Shown piece by piece: positions 9,345-17,700 of a DNA stretch of 64,000 nucleotides (position 1 is the first letter of the stretch; every line of letters begins with the position of its first letter). The position numbers and the translations under genes were made by a program. Source of the stretch: Oceanirhabdus sp. W0125-5. GTDB lineage: Bacteria; Bacillota; Clostridia; Clostridiales; Clostridiaceae. Under the pieces are notes generated by a model. It was not told the DNA's origin. It worked only from the letters and a program-made list of their open reading frames with translations, and searched no databases. The stretch is taken from positions 771,001 through 835,000 of the forward strand of contig NZ_CP115913.1 in assembly GCF_027938815.1 (NCBI RefSeq), read 5' to 3'.

Positions 9345-9989
9345 TTATACACTATAATTAATATAGTTAGGTATATATTCATCTGCATATTTTAAAATAT
9401 CATCTTTTGAGTGATCGCAGTATTTATCTTCAATTGCAACAACTTTCATTCCCGCAGATTTAGCACCTTTAATAGCAGGAAGAATATCTTCAAAAACTAC
9501 ACATTCCTTAGGATCAAGTCCTAGTTTGCTGCAGGATAGCAGATAAACATCTGGGAAGCTTTTCCCTCTTGAAACCTCGTCAGTAATAGTAATTGAATCA
9601 AAGTAATGGTAAATGTCATTATTCTTTAAAACAGGTTCTAATAAATAATGACAATTGCTAGTTGCTAAACAGATTTTGATGTCTGCTTTTTTTAGAATGT
9701 CCAAAAAAGTTTTTATACCAGGCTTTAGCTTGATATTCTCAGAATACTCTTTGAAGGCCATATCCATCCATTCCTTTTTTATATCATCAACACTTTCTTC
9801 TAAATTAAAAGTTTTTTTAAAATAATGTGCAGTTTCATTAAATCCAAAATGTTCGATTTCGCTTTTTAGGTTATTTGGAACAGCGATATTTCTTTTATCC
9901 AGAAAATCAAAATCTATTTTATCCCATACCCACATAGAATCAATAATTGTACCGTCTAAATCAAAAATTACGCCTTTAATATCAGTCAT
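9345..9989 (-). CDS. HAD-superfamily hydrolase, beta-phosphoglucomutase/phosphatase-like
   Basis: A 214-residue HAD hydrolase with all four motifs: I, DLDGTIIDS (about 10-18; nucleophile Asp and acid Asp both present); II, LATSN (about 108-112); III, Lys in SRGKSFPD; IV, VVFEDI (about 162-167). The helical cap sits between motifs I and II (about 20-85), as in subclass IA sugar-phosphate phosphatases and phosphomutases. Start ATG has AGGAGG seven bases upstream. It lies only 10 bases after the PAP2 gene, so the two are probably cotranscribed. The substrate cannot be read from sequence. Confidence 0.9.
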   Translation of the reverse strand: MTDIKGVIFDLDGTIIDSMWVWDKIDFDFLDKRNIAVPNNLKSEIEHFGFNETAHYFKKTFNLEESVDDIKKEWMDMAFKEYSENIKLKPGIKTFLDILKKADIKICLATSNCHYLLEPVLKNNDIYHYFDSITITDEVSRGKSFPDVYLLSCSKLGLDPKECVVFEDILPAIKGAKSAGMKVVAIEDKYCDHSKDDILKYADEYIPNYINYSV

Positions 9990-9999
9990 TGAAATCCTC

Positions 10000-10524
10000 C
10001 TAAATCAAGTTAAATGTAATAAATGATGAAATCGTACCTATAATCATTCCAATAGCAACATCAGTGGGATAGTGAACCCCTAGATACATTCGTGATATCC
10101 CTACTAGAGCACTCAACATAAAAACATAGATACCTACAAATGGAAAATATAATCCACTCATTGTAGCTATAGAAAAAGCAGCGCATGTATGACCAGAAGG
10201 AAATGAGTAATCATCTATTCCGATTTTTTTTATATAAAGATCTTCCAATAATAAGAATGGACGAGTTCTGTTTGCTTTTTTCTTAATTATTTGAGTAATG
10301 CTTGCACCAAATGCAAGTGATATAATGGTGCTTATAGAAAACTGATGTAAAATTTCATTATTTATGATTAATGTTGAAAGACAAAATATAACAGCAAAAG
10401 TTAAAGAGCCTAAATAAGTTATTGGAGGCATTATCTTGTCAAGAGTGGAACATCTAATTTTATGATTGAATACTTTGAGTATTGTTATATCATTTTTGTG
10501 AATTTTTTCGAAATTTATCCTCAA
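10000..10524 (-). CDS. PAP2-family membrane phosphatase
   Basis: A membrane phosphatase of about 174 residues of the PAP2 type, acting on lipid phosphates or pyrophosphates such as undecaprenyl pyrophosphate or phosphatidate. The three signature blocks are present: KKKANRTRP (KxxxxxxRP), YSFPSGHT (PSGH) and SRMYLGVHYPTD (SRxxxxxHxxxD). Four to five membrane helices. I chose TTG 10524, eight bases after AAGGGG; the GTG at 10533 would sit too close. First gene of a probable two-gene unit with the HAD hydrolase. Which lipid is used is unknown. Confidence 0.9.
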   Translation of the reverse strand: MRINFEKIHKNDITILKVFNHKIRCSTLDKIMPPITYLGSLTFAVIFCLSTLIINNEILHQFSISTIISLAFGASITQIIKKKANRTRPFLLLEDLYIKKIGIDDYSFPSGHTCAAFSIATMSGLYFPFVGIYVFMLSALVGISRMYLGVHYPTDVAIGMIIGTISSFITFNLI

Positions 10525-10707
10525 ATAGTACACCCCTTAGAAGTTTAGAATCATTTATTCTATTTTATCATGTTTTAATTTAATGCACATTAAGATTTTC
10601 TTAAAATTAGGTGAAATTTATATGAAAAAACTTGGGTTTTTATAAGTTTGTTGTAGTATGTGTAATATTATGGTGAGGTTAATTGGAAATTAATGAAATT
10701 TTTATTA

Positions 10708-10744
10708 TAAAGTAAAAAACCACTGAACAAATGTTCAGTGGTTT
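10708..10744 (-). terminator. Terminator of tRNA-Pro
   Basis: A perfect 12-bp stem (AAACCACTGAAC at 10717-10728 with its complement at 10733-10744) and a T run on the minus strand, directly after the tRNA CCA end. Confidence 0.92.
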
Positions 10745-10821
10745 TGGTCGGGGTGACAGGGCTCGAACCTGCGGCCTCATGCTCCCAAAGCACGCGCGCT
10801 CCCAATCTGCGCCACACCCCG
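10745..10821 (-). tRNA. tRNA-Pro (UGG)
   Basis: A full cloverleaf on the minus strand: acceptor CGGGGTG/CACCCCG, anticodon loop with TGG, T-loop GGTTCGAGCC, encoded CCA end. 77 nt including CCA. It has its own promoter and terminator. Confidence 0.96.
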
Positions 10822-10833
10822 GCGACAAGCATA

Positions 10834-10862
10834 ATTATATCTCAATAATGTGAATAAGTCAA
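10834..10862 (-). promoter_or_regulatory. Vegetative promoter of tRNA-Pro
   Basis: Read on the minus strand: TTGACT, 17-bp spacer, TATAAT, 13 bases before the tRNA. Five of six and six of six matches to the sigma-A consensus. Confidence 0.88.
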
Positions 10863-10913
10863 CAAAAATATTCATATTGAATAGTATAAAGTAATTTTGG
10901 AGAGATGATTATT

Positions 10914-11804
10914 ATGGATCCTGCATTTATTCCCTTATATTTAAATAGTGCTTTAATGAGTAATTTATTTACTGTAGCAAATTTAAATTTGTCTTCAGAT
11001 GTTTCTGTACAGAGTATAAGCACCAAAACACAACAGAACACAAGTTATACAGTACCTATGAGTGAATTAACTAGAGATCTTACAGGAAGGTTTATACAAG
11101 GTGAATTTAAGTTTAATTTAGCTACTGAATTACAATTAGAGCAGACTGCTATAGAGATAACTGCTCTCATAAAATTAAAGAGGATATTACAGAGTAAATC
11201 ACTTATAAGAATAATGAGTTCTCCCCTGGATATTCAGAATGTAAGAGAAAAGGAATACATAGAATTCCAAGGGGTAGTAAATCATAATCCACATTTGAGA
11301 TATATTGAAAAGATGATTGATTATATTGAAACAGACAATTTGATTGATGGAATAAAGAGTATTGATTCAATTAAAGATGAAAATAAGTTAGATACTCAGA
11401 TGAAAAAAGTAAACTTAAAAAAGCAACTCCTAGGAGATTTAAAAGATAAAATTAATCAATACAAGGATGAGAGATGTGAGTATCTAATTACTGAAGGATT
11501 ATACGGGAGTGGATTAAGAGCTATAATACCAGTGGAGAATAAGCATCTTTTGGATAATATAGAACACATGATGGCTTGTAGAGTAACTGTATTAGGTAAG
11601 GTTATAAAACTGGGAACTTTAGCTGAATTTGGATTATCGGATAGGGGGATGAATTACTTAGATCACGTTGATGATAGAATTTTAAATGAACTAGCAAATA
11701 AAGAAACATCAAGATTTGCAAAGAGAATGGAACAAGAAGATGAACATACGTTAAATGCTGATGAACCAGTTATGCTTATTTTACCATTATCTATATCTAT
11801 GTAA
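10914..11804 (+). CDS. Conserved hypothetical protein (possibly DUF6414-like)
   Basis: A 296-residue soluble protein with no signal peptide. The start ATG at 10914 has TTGGAGAG at a good distance; the ATG at 10905 would be two bases from that site. It opens with PAFIPLYLNSALMSNLF, has a polar middle (about 60-190, two likely long helices around EFQGVVNHNPHLRYIEKM) and a beta-rich C-terminus (about 195-260, RCEYLITEGLYGSG; CRVTVLGKVIKLG). The layout recalls DUF6414 proteins, but I am not sure. No catalytic motif. Its stop touches repeat element R1, so nothing separates gene and repeat. Confidence 0.7.
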   Translation: MDPAFIPLYLNSALMSNLFTVANLNLSSDVSVQSISTKTQQNTSYTVPMSELTRDLTGRFIQGEFKFNLATELQLEQTAIEITALIKLKRILQSKSLIRIMSSPLDIQNVREKEYIEFQGVVNHNPHLRYIEKMIDYIETDNLIDGIKSIDSIKDENKLDTQMKKVNLKKQLLGDLKDKINQYKDERCEYLITEGLYGSGLRAIIPVENKHLLDNIEHMMACRVTVLGKVIKLGTLAEFGLSDRGMNYLDHVDDRILNELANKETSRFAKRMEQEDEHTLNADEPVMLILPLSISM

Positions 11805-12098
11805 CTAAACTTTGCGACATAAAACATAATTGAACAGTTGAAAATGGACAGTGGAAAACGATGGAGGTTTTGCTCCGCAAAACTACATTTTATTGGTCTT
11901 TAGAATAAGAGGGGTTTACTCATTTTTCCTTTAGATAAAATATTGTAATTTAGAATACAAGGTTTCATCAAGATGAAACGAGTAAACTATTCTTGTCCGA
12001 AGAACAATATGATTAAAATTTCTCGAAGAGAAATATCCTACGTTTTCAACTTTCAATTTTCCACTTTCAACTTGCTTTTCTAAAGTACAATAGTTTCT
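11805..12098 (+). repeat. Heptad-ended structured repeat, copy R1
   Basis: About 294 bp, nearly identical to copy R2 at 41018. Ends: inverted arrays of 7-base units, left CAGTTGA-AAATGGA-CAGTGGA-AAACGAT (11835-11862), right ending TTTTCAA-CTTTCAA-TTTTCCA-CTTTCAA (12043-12070), within a wider imperfect inverted repeat. Core hairpins: GTTTTGC/GCAAAAC at 11867-11883, GTTTCATC/GATGAAAC near 11961-11978, ATTTCTC/GAGAAAT at 12018-12034. No coding frame. Traces of similar heptads continue to about 12120. Confidence 0.85.
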
Positions 12099-12140
12099 CA
12101 TTCCCCATTAACAATCATTAAAATAAAAATAAATTAAATA

Positions 12141-12168
12141 ACAAAAAACACCCAGGTGGGTGTTTTTG
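12141..12168 (-). terminator. Terminator of the BmrCD-like operon
   Basis: AACACCC and GGGTGTT (loop AGGT) extended by A/T pairs, followed on the minus strand by a T run. It begins two bases after the last stop codon. Confidence 0.9.
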
Positions 12169-13965
12169 TTAAGCTCCCTCATTAAGGAATTTAAATTGAG
12201 ACACATATAAGTTGTGATATAGTCCTTTATTCTTCATTAGAGTCATGTGAGTTCCATATTCTATTATTTTACCCTCATTTACAACCATTATACAATCACA
12301 ATCCCTAATTGTTGATAATCTGTGAGCAATTACAAAAGAAGTTCTGTTTTCTAGAACCTTTTCAATACCCATTTGAACTAATTTTTCAGTTGCTGTATCA
12401 ATATTTGAAGTAGCTTCATCTAAAATTAGGATTTTAGGATTAGCTAATAATGCACGAGCAAATGATATTAATTGGCGTTGTCCTACAGATAATCTAGAGC
12501 CTCTTTCATTAATTTTTGTATTATAACCATTTTTCAACTTAGAGATAAAAGTATGAGCGTTTACTGCTTTTGCAGCTTCAATTATTTCTTCATCAGTAGC
12601 ATCAAGTTTACCATATCTGATGTTTTCCATTATTGTGTCAGAGAATAAGAAAGTATCTTGAAGCATTATACCCATTTGAGATCTAAGGGATTCTAGATTA
12701 ACTTTACTAATATCAATACCATCAATAAGCACAGTACCATTTGTTGGGTCATAGAATCTGCTTATTAAGTTTATAATTGTAGTTTTACCTGCACCTGTTG
12801 GACCAACTAGAGCAATTTTACTTCCTTTAGGTATATTAAAACTTACATCATGTAATACTTGAGAGTCTTTATCATATTCAAATGAAACATTATCAAATTC
12901 AACATGTCCCTGTATTTCAGGCATATCTATAGCTGATTCTAGGCTTACAAGTGTAGGGGCAGTGTCTAAGATATCAAATATTCTTTCTGCTGCTGAAAAA
13001 TTTGTAATAAGAACATTATAAAAGTTACTTATATTTGTTATTGGTCTCCAAAACATACCTATATACATAGTAAAGGCTATTAAATTACCAACTGATAGAG
13101 AAGGGTCTCCAGATTGTATTAATTTAACACCATACCAGAAAGTTAAGAATGTACCCATTCCCCAACTTATATTTACCAGTGGCCAAAATAGGTTATTTAA
13201 TCTTACAGCATTAGTGAATGATGTAATAAGTTTACCTACGTAGTCACTAAATTGATTTGAAGTCTTCTTCTCAACCCCAAAGGCTTGAACAACTCTGATT
13301 CCTGAGAAGTCTTCATGAGTGAATCCATTTAGGTTAGAGCGATTACTTCTATGTTTTTGCCATCTTTTTCTTGAAAATATCTGTATACATGATAGTGATA
13401 CAAGTAGTATTGGAAGAAACGACATTGAGATTAATGCTAATTTATAATTCTTGTAAAACATGATACCTGTTACACAAATAATTGTTAAGATTTCAGGGAT
13501 TAAACTTGTAATACTGTTATTAAATAAATTTTGTAAGGAGTTAACATCTCCAACTATTCTAGCAAGAATCTTACCTACAGGCCTACTATCGAAGAAACCA
13601 AAAGATAACTTTTGAATGTGAGTATAAAGCTCTTCACGTATCTCTAAAACTACCTTGCTTGTTATCTTAGCCATAAGATTTATTCTTAAATTGGTTAACA
13701 CCATTGAAATAATATACAAGGTGAGCATAATAGCTCCTGTAAGTAGTAATCCTTTTATATTTCCTGACTTTATATCAATATCTATAGCTCTTTCTAATAG
13801 TAGTGGGTTCACAAGTGTAGTAAGCATTACTATTATCATCATAAATACGGTTATTGATATCTTAAGCCAGTATGGCTTAAGATATTTGAAAAGCCTTGAT
13901 ATTAAGTGCTTAGATTTATATTTTTTTATTTTTTCCTTTTCCTTTGATGTATTCACCTTACTCAA
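12169..13965 (-). CDS. ABC exporter half-transporter, canonical-site subunit (BmrD-like)
   Basis: A 598-residue fusion of six membrane helices (about 25-330) and an ATPase domain (about 360-590). Walker A GPTGAGKTT (about 388), signature LSVGQRQ instead of LSGGQ (about 490), Walker B LILDEATSNID with the catalytic Glu. This partner keeps the ATP-hydrolysing Glu that the upstream subunit lacks, the division of labour known for heterodimeric multidrug exporters such as BmrCD and LmrCD. Start TTG follows the upstream stop directly, and the AGGAGGTGG site lies inside the end of the upstream gene, so translation is coupled. Substrate is probably hydrophobic drugs; this is inference. Confidence 0.92.
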   Translation of the reverse strand: MSKVNTSKEKEKIKKYKSKHLISRLFKYLKPYWLKISITVFMMIIVMLTTLVNPLLLERAIDIDIKSGNIKGLLLTGAIMLTLYIISMVLTNLRINLMAKITSKVVLEIREELYTHIQKLSFGFFDSRPVGKILARIVGDVNSLQNLFNNSITSLIPEILTIICVTGIMFYKNYKLALISMSFLPILLVSLSCIQIFSRKRWQKHRSNRSNLNGFTHEDFSGIRVVQAFGVEKKTSNQFSDYVGKLITSFTNAVRLNNLFWPLVNISWGMGTFLTFWYGVKLIQSGDPSLSVGNLIAFTMYIGMFWRPITNISNFYNVLITNFSAAERIFDILDTAPTLVSLESAIDMPEIQGHVEFDNVSFEYDKDSQVLHDVSFNIPKGSKIALVGPTGAGKTTIINLISRFYDPTNGTVLIDGIDISKVNLESLRSQMGIMLQDTFLFSDTIMENIRYGKLDATDEEIIEAAKAVNAHTFISKLKNGYNTKINERGSRLSVGQRQLISFARALLANPKILILDEATSNIDTATEKLVQMGIEKVLENRTSFVIAHRLSTIRDCDCIMVVNEGKIIEYGTHMTLMKNKGLYHNLYVSQFKFLNEGA

Positions 13966-15702
13966 TTAGACCACCTCCTCTTCACATAAACCCAGGTCTT
14001 TAAATTGTTCTCTGTATATATCATAGTATTTACCACCCTTAGCTATTAGAGAAGTGTGGTTTCCGTATTCAGCTATCTTACCATCTTCCATTATTACAAT
14101 CATATCTGCATTTTTAACAGCTGATATTCTATGAGCAATTATAATTGTCGTCATATGAGCGCAATGATCGTAGATGTTTTTTAGAAGTTGGAATTCGGTA
14201 TCCATATCAAGTGCAGAAGTAGAATCATCAAGAACAAGAATTTTACTATTTTTTATAAGAGCTCTTGCAATAGATAATCTCTGCTTTTGACCACCTGATA
14301 AACCAATTCCACGTTCACCAATAACTGTATCATATTTTTCTTCTAAAGACTCAATAAAGTCTTTAGCACAGGCCTTTTCGCAAGCAGACTTAACATCATT
14401 CAAAGTTGCTGATGGGCAAGCGAATTTGATATTTTCTTCAATTGATTCTGAGAATAAGAACACGTCTTGAGGAACTACGGCCATCTGACTTCTCAAAGTA
14501 TTTAAATGTAGATCTTTTACATTGAAGCCGTCAATAGTTACTGAACCTTCAGTGGTATCATAGTAACGACCTATTAAATTAGTTAAAGTGCTTTTTCCAC
14601 TTCCCGTTGATCCCATTATAGCTACAGTTGAACCAGGTGCTATATCAAGATTTATTCCTTTGAGAATTTCTTCATCATCATATTTGAATGTTACATTGTT
14701 GAACTTTATATGACCTTTCATGTTATTAAGTTCAATTGCGTTTAATTTATTCTTTATTTCAGGTTCTGTATCCATTATTTTAAATATCTTTTTAGATGAA
14801 GCATTAGCCTGAGCTATCATATTAGATAACCATCCAAGCATTCTCATTGGCCATATAATCATCCATGCATATAAATTGAACTGAACAAGTTCACCTACAG
14901 AAAGGTTTCCTTTAATAACAAATATTCCACCAATTACAATTACTAAAAGTATGCATATATTACTTAAAAAATCAAATAGAGGAAAGTATTTTCCAAATAC
15001 TTTGAATTTTTTTATACTGAGATCATGACTTGTTTTATTGTATTTAAAAAACTTAGATAATTCATGTTTTTCTCTAGCAAATGCTTTAACAAGTCTTACA
15101 CCTGCTAAATTTTCCTGTGCTATTGTATTCATTTCAGATGTATTATCGCTTATATCTTCAAATGTTTGATCAATTTCTTTTTCAAGCTTCATGGCAGTAA
15201 ATGCAAGAAGTGGCATAGGTATAAGCGCTATTAATGTTAATTTCCAACTTATGCTGAACAGGCATATAGAGGCGATTATGAAATATAGAATATTTTCTAT
15301 GAATAATGCTAAGCCGAAACCAATTGTTTCCCATATTCTATCAACATCAGAATCTACTCTAGACATCAATTCTCCAGTATTCTTTTTATCAAAGTAACTG
15401 AATGATAAACTCTGAATATGGTTAAATAAATCTTTCTTTAAATCTCTGCTTATTAAAGAAGAGGTCTTATCAAATCTATAATGTTTAACATACATAAATA
15501 TTGATCTGGATATTGCTATACCGATAATTCCTATTAATAATTTTGTTGTTAAATCATATTTTCCATTTCGAATAACATCATCTATAAACATACCTGTAAT
15601 CTTAGGATTTAACATATCCAATCCTATCCCCAAAAGCATACACATTACTGGAATGATGTAAGATGTCCAATATTTTGAGATGTAATTGAGTATTTTTTTC
15701 AT
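13966..15702 (-). CDS. ABC exporter half-transporter, degenerate-site subunit (BmrC-like)
   Basis: A 578-residue half-transporter: six membrane helices (about 10-310), ATPase domain about 335-570. Walker A GSTGSGKST, signature LSGGQKQRLS, Walker B VLDDSTSALD, in which Asp stands where the catalytic Glu should be. That Asp is typical of the BmrC side of heterodimeric exporters. The start ATG has a GGGGGG site located inside the preceding 46-codon frame, whose TGA overlaps this ATG (ATGA), so expression should depend on translation of that small frame. Confidence 0.92.
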   Translation of the reverse strand: MKKILNYISKYWTSYIIPVMCMLLGIGLDMLNPKITGMFIDDVIRNGKYDLTTKLLIGIIGIAISRSIFMYVKHYRFDKTSSLISRDLKKDLFNHIQSLSFSYFDKKNTGELMSRVDSDVDRIWETIGFGLALFIENILYFIIASICLFSISWKLTLIALIPMPLLAFTAMKLEKEIDQTFEDISDNTSEMNTIAQENLAGVRLVKAFAREKHELSKFFKYNKTSHDLSIKKFKVFGKYFPLFDFLSNICILLVIVIGGIFVIKGNLSVGELVQFNLYAWMIIWPMRMLGWLSNMIAQANASSKKIFKIMDTEPEIKNKLNAIELNNMKGHIKFNNVTFKYDDEEILKGINLDIAPGSTVAIMGSTGSGKSTLTNLIGRYYDTTEGSVTIDGFNVKDLHLNTLRSQMAVVPQDVFLFSESIEENIKFACPSATLNDVKSACEKACAKDFIESLEEKYDTVIGERGIGLSGGQKQRLSIARALIKNSKILVLDDSTSALDMDTEFQLLKNIYDHCAHMTTIIIAHRISAVKNADMIVIMEDGKIAEYGNHTSLIAKGGKYYDIYREQFKDLGLCEEEVV

Positions 15703-15839
15703 ATAAATCGCCCCCCTTTTTGGATAATGATGCTATTGAATAATCCTTTAGTATTGATACTCCGATATTTATGGAGAAGAACTCCACTGTTAATTTTAAA
15801 AATTCCTTGTAATGTTTTAATTACTGATTTTACACTCAT
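15699..15839 (-). CDS. 46-codon leader frame coupled to the ABC exporter
   Basis: Too short for usual gene calling. Starts ATG with AGGGAGGG at ideal distance (stronger than most genes here), reads MSVKSVIKTLQGIF, ends RFI, and its TGA overlaps the ATG of the BmrC-like gene. The peptide is basic (nine Lys/Arg) with no cysteine or membrane helix. In Bacillus subtilis a short leader, bmrB, precedes bmrCD and controls it by ribosome-mediated attenuation; this frame is in the same position but I see no clear sequence likeness. A role as leader or as coupling device is inference. Confidence 0.65.
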   Translation of the reverse strand: MSVKSVIKTLQGIFKINSGVLLHKYRSINTKGLFNSIIIQKGGRFI

Positions 15840-15885
15840 TCATAACCCTCCCTAAGATTTTAAAAATGTTACTGTATGTACTTTG

Positions 15886-15989
15886 TATAGAGATTCCAAG
15901 TGAAAACTAAATTTATACATACTCAAAACCCATTGAAGCGCTTCGATTTTGAGAGGCGAATAAATAAGTTTTACTATGCATTCTCTATA
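15886..15989. repeat. Copy B of the approximately 100-bp palindrome-like repeat
   Basis: Bounded by TATAGAGATTC (15886-15896) and GCATTCTCTATA (15979-15989), an imperfect inverted pair. Inside, CAAAAC and GATTTTG flank a GAAGC-GCTTC hairpin near 15936-15945. Same architecture as the copies at 2493 and 62196. It lies inside the presumed untranslated leader of the ABC operon. Confidence 0.65.
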
Positions 15990-16001
15990 AAAAACAAAAA
16001 G

Positions 16002-16022
16002 AGGTCATATAGACATGACCTC
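16002..16022 (-). terminator. Intrinsic terminator (second of two) before the ABC operon
   Basis: On the minus strand GAGGTCAT, loop, ATGACCTC, then TTTTTGTTTTTT. A strong terminator between the 43-codon gene and the transporter genes; possible attenuator. Confidence 0.85.
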
Positions 16023-16052
16023 GTAAAGCAATGATCGCAAAATATAAAAGCC

Positions 16053-16074
16053 ATGGGAGATAATCCCATGGCGA
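16053..16074 (-). terminator. Hairpin terminator (first of two) after the 43-codon gene
   Basis: On the minus strand GCCATGGGA and TCCCATGGC pair perfectly across a 5-nt loop, then TTTTATATTTT. Two terminators in a row before a transporter operon are unusual. Confidence 0.8.
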
Positions 16075-16115
16075 ATTAACATATAAGTATTAATTTTTAA
16101 TAAAATAATAAACAA

Positions 16116-16247
16116 TTAATAATATGCTTTCATCAAGGTAGAATTATCGAAATAATTAATTTTATTTAGTTTTGTATTTAATGCTATATTGATTTCTGTG
16201 TTTAAGCCTAAGTTTATGTCTAAGCTATTAAATTTTCTAAATAACAT
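16116..16247 (-). CDS. 43-residue small protein with its own strong promoter
   Basis: An unannotated-size gene with complete signals: consensus promoter, AGAGAGG ribosome binding site, ATG, 43 codons and a TAA, followed by two terminators. The peptide starts MLFRKFNSLDINLGL and is rich in Asn, Leu and Ile, with no Cys and no obvious membrane helix or double-glycine leader. I do not recognise it. Candidate roles are an attenuation leader for the downstream ABC exporter (as bmrB is for bmrCD), a small regulatory or toxic peptide, or an exported peptide. It lies directly after murC. Confidence 0.65.
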   Translation of the reverse strand: MLFRKFNSLDINLGLNTEINIALNTKLNKINYFDNSTLMKAYY

Positions 16248-16286
16248 AATTTCTACCTCTCTTTCATATAATTTGCTACAATAAAC

Positions 16287-16315
16287 ATTATATTGAAATT
16301 AAAATGTTATGTCAA
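16287..16315 (-). promoter_or_regulatory. Consensus vegetative promoter of the 43-codon gene
   Basis: Minus strand: TTGACA, 17-bp spacer, TATAAT. All twelve bases match consensus. The expected start, near 16280, gives a leader of about 33 nt to the small ATG. Confidence 0.9.
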
Positions 16316-16323
16316 CCATATTT

Positions 16324-17700
16324 CTAAATATTTTTAATTTTCTCCCATATTGTATTAATATCTCCAGCGCCAACTAGCATAAGTACATCGCCTTCAGTTA
16401 ATTTGGGAGCGATATACTCCGCGATTGCATCTAACTTGCCTATATATGTGCAATTAATATTATTTTCCTTAATTTTATCAGATAAGATTTGAGAATTTAT
16501 TATTCCGGTATCTTTTTCTCTTGCAGCATATATATCTGCAACTATAACTTCATCTGCTTCCCCGAAACATTCACTGAATTCTTTTAGTAGACTATGAGTT
16601 CTTGTGTAAGTATGAGGCTGAAAAGCACAATAAAGCTTACCTTTTGTAAGTTTTCTTCCCGCATTCAGTGCATTGATTATTTCAGTTGGATGATGAGCGT
16701 AATCGTCAACAACTATTGCACCATTTACTTCTCCTTTAATCTCAAATCTTCTATGTGTTCCTTTATAATCAAATAGTCCCTCAGCTATAGAGTTAAAAGG
16801 TATATTTAAAGCTATTCCAGAGGCGATTGCTGCTAATGAATTATATATATTGTGTTCTCCAGGAATATTTAAATGAATTTCTCCTAGAGTGTTATTGTTA
16901 TATTCTACTTTAAAATAACCACATCCCATAGAATCATAGTTAATATCTATAGCTCTTACCATTCCTGATTTTAAACCGAAAGTTATTTTATTGCATGAGC
17001 AGGAATTGATTACCTTTGAAGCTCTTATATCATCATTATTCATTATAAGATAGCCATTCTTAGGAATTGATTGAGCATATTTTATGAATACTTCTTCAAT
17101 GTGATGAATATCTCTATAGTAATCTAAATGATCTTCATCAATATTTAATATAATCCCTATATAAGGAAAGAAATTTAAAAATGATTCTTTGTATTCGCAT
17201 GCTTCTGTTAAGAAATATTCGCTTTCTCCGATTCTTAGATTACCATTTATGGCATCTAGGGCTCCTCCTACAAATAATGTAGGATCAGTATTTCCACTTA
17301 ATAATACATGTGATGCCATTGAAGTTGTTGTAGTTTTACCATGTGTACCTGATACTCCAATGCTGTATTTATAATTTTTCATAACTAATCCTAAAAATTC
17401 TGCTCTTGAATACATTGGTAATCCTAATTCTTGGGATCTTATATATTCTTCATTATCTTCTTTAACAGCAAAAGTATAAACGATTATTGAATTCTCATGA
17501 ATATTTTCTTTTTTTTGTCCAATGGATACAGGTATACCTTTGGCTTTCAATGTTTTTACCATATCTGATTCGCTTCTATCTGAACCAGTTACGTTATACC
17601 CATGATCTTTAAGTAGTAGAGCTATGGCACTCATACTTATTCCACCTATACCAATGAAATGTATAGTCGTATGCTTATCTATATTAAGATTAAAAGACAT
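16324..17700 (-). CDS. murC: UDP-N-acetylmuramate--L-alanine ligase
   Basis: MurC adds L-alanine to UDP-MurNAc with ATP, the first peptide step of peptidoglycan precursor synthesis, in the cytoplasm. The 458-residue protein has the N-terminal Rossmann motif IHFIGIGGISMSA (about 13-25), the Mur ligase ATP loop GTHGKTTTTSM (about 112-122), the central-domain block NIDEDHLDYY, and the C-terminal domain with DDYAHHPTEI. Length is usual. I chose ATG 17700, since AGAGGAG lies eight bases upstream; the longer frame from 17748 has no site. Here it stands alone, away from the mra/dcw cluster, as in many clostridia. Confidence 0.97.
   Translation of the reverse strand: MSFNLNIDKHTTIHFIGIGGISMSAIALLLKDHGYNVTGSDRSESDMVKTLKAKGIPVSIGQKKENIHENSIIVYTFAVKEDNEEYIRSQELGLPMYSRAEFLGLVMKNYKYSIGVSGTHGKTTTTSMASHVLLSGNTDPTLFVGGALDAINGNLRIGESEYFLTEACEYKESFLNFFPYIGIILNIDEDHLDYYRDIHHIEEVFIKYAQSIPKNGYLIMNNDDIRASKVINSCSCNKITFGLKSGMVRAIDINYDSMGCGYFKVEYNNNTLGEIHLNIPGEHNIYNSLAAIASGIALNIPFNSIAEGLFDYKGTHRRFEIKGEVNGAIVVDDYAHHPTEIINALNAGRKLTKGKLYCAFQPHTYTRTHSLLKEFSECFGEADEVIVADIYAAREKDTGIINSQILSDKIKENNINCTYIGKLDAIAEYIAPKLTEGDVLMLVGAGDINTIWEKIKNI

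Noticed and set aside
13966..15702. Loss of function in the BmrC-like ATPase because Asp replaces the catalytic Glu
   Set aside because: This change is normal for one partner of heterodimeric ABC exporters; the other subunit keeps Glu.
15602..15787. 61-residue minus-strand frame at the start of the ABC operon
   Set aside because: It overlaps the BmrC-like gene in another frame without a ribosome binding site; the 46-codon frame at 15699-15839 has a strong one.
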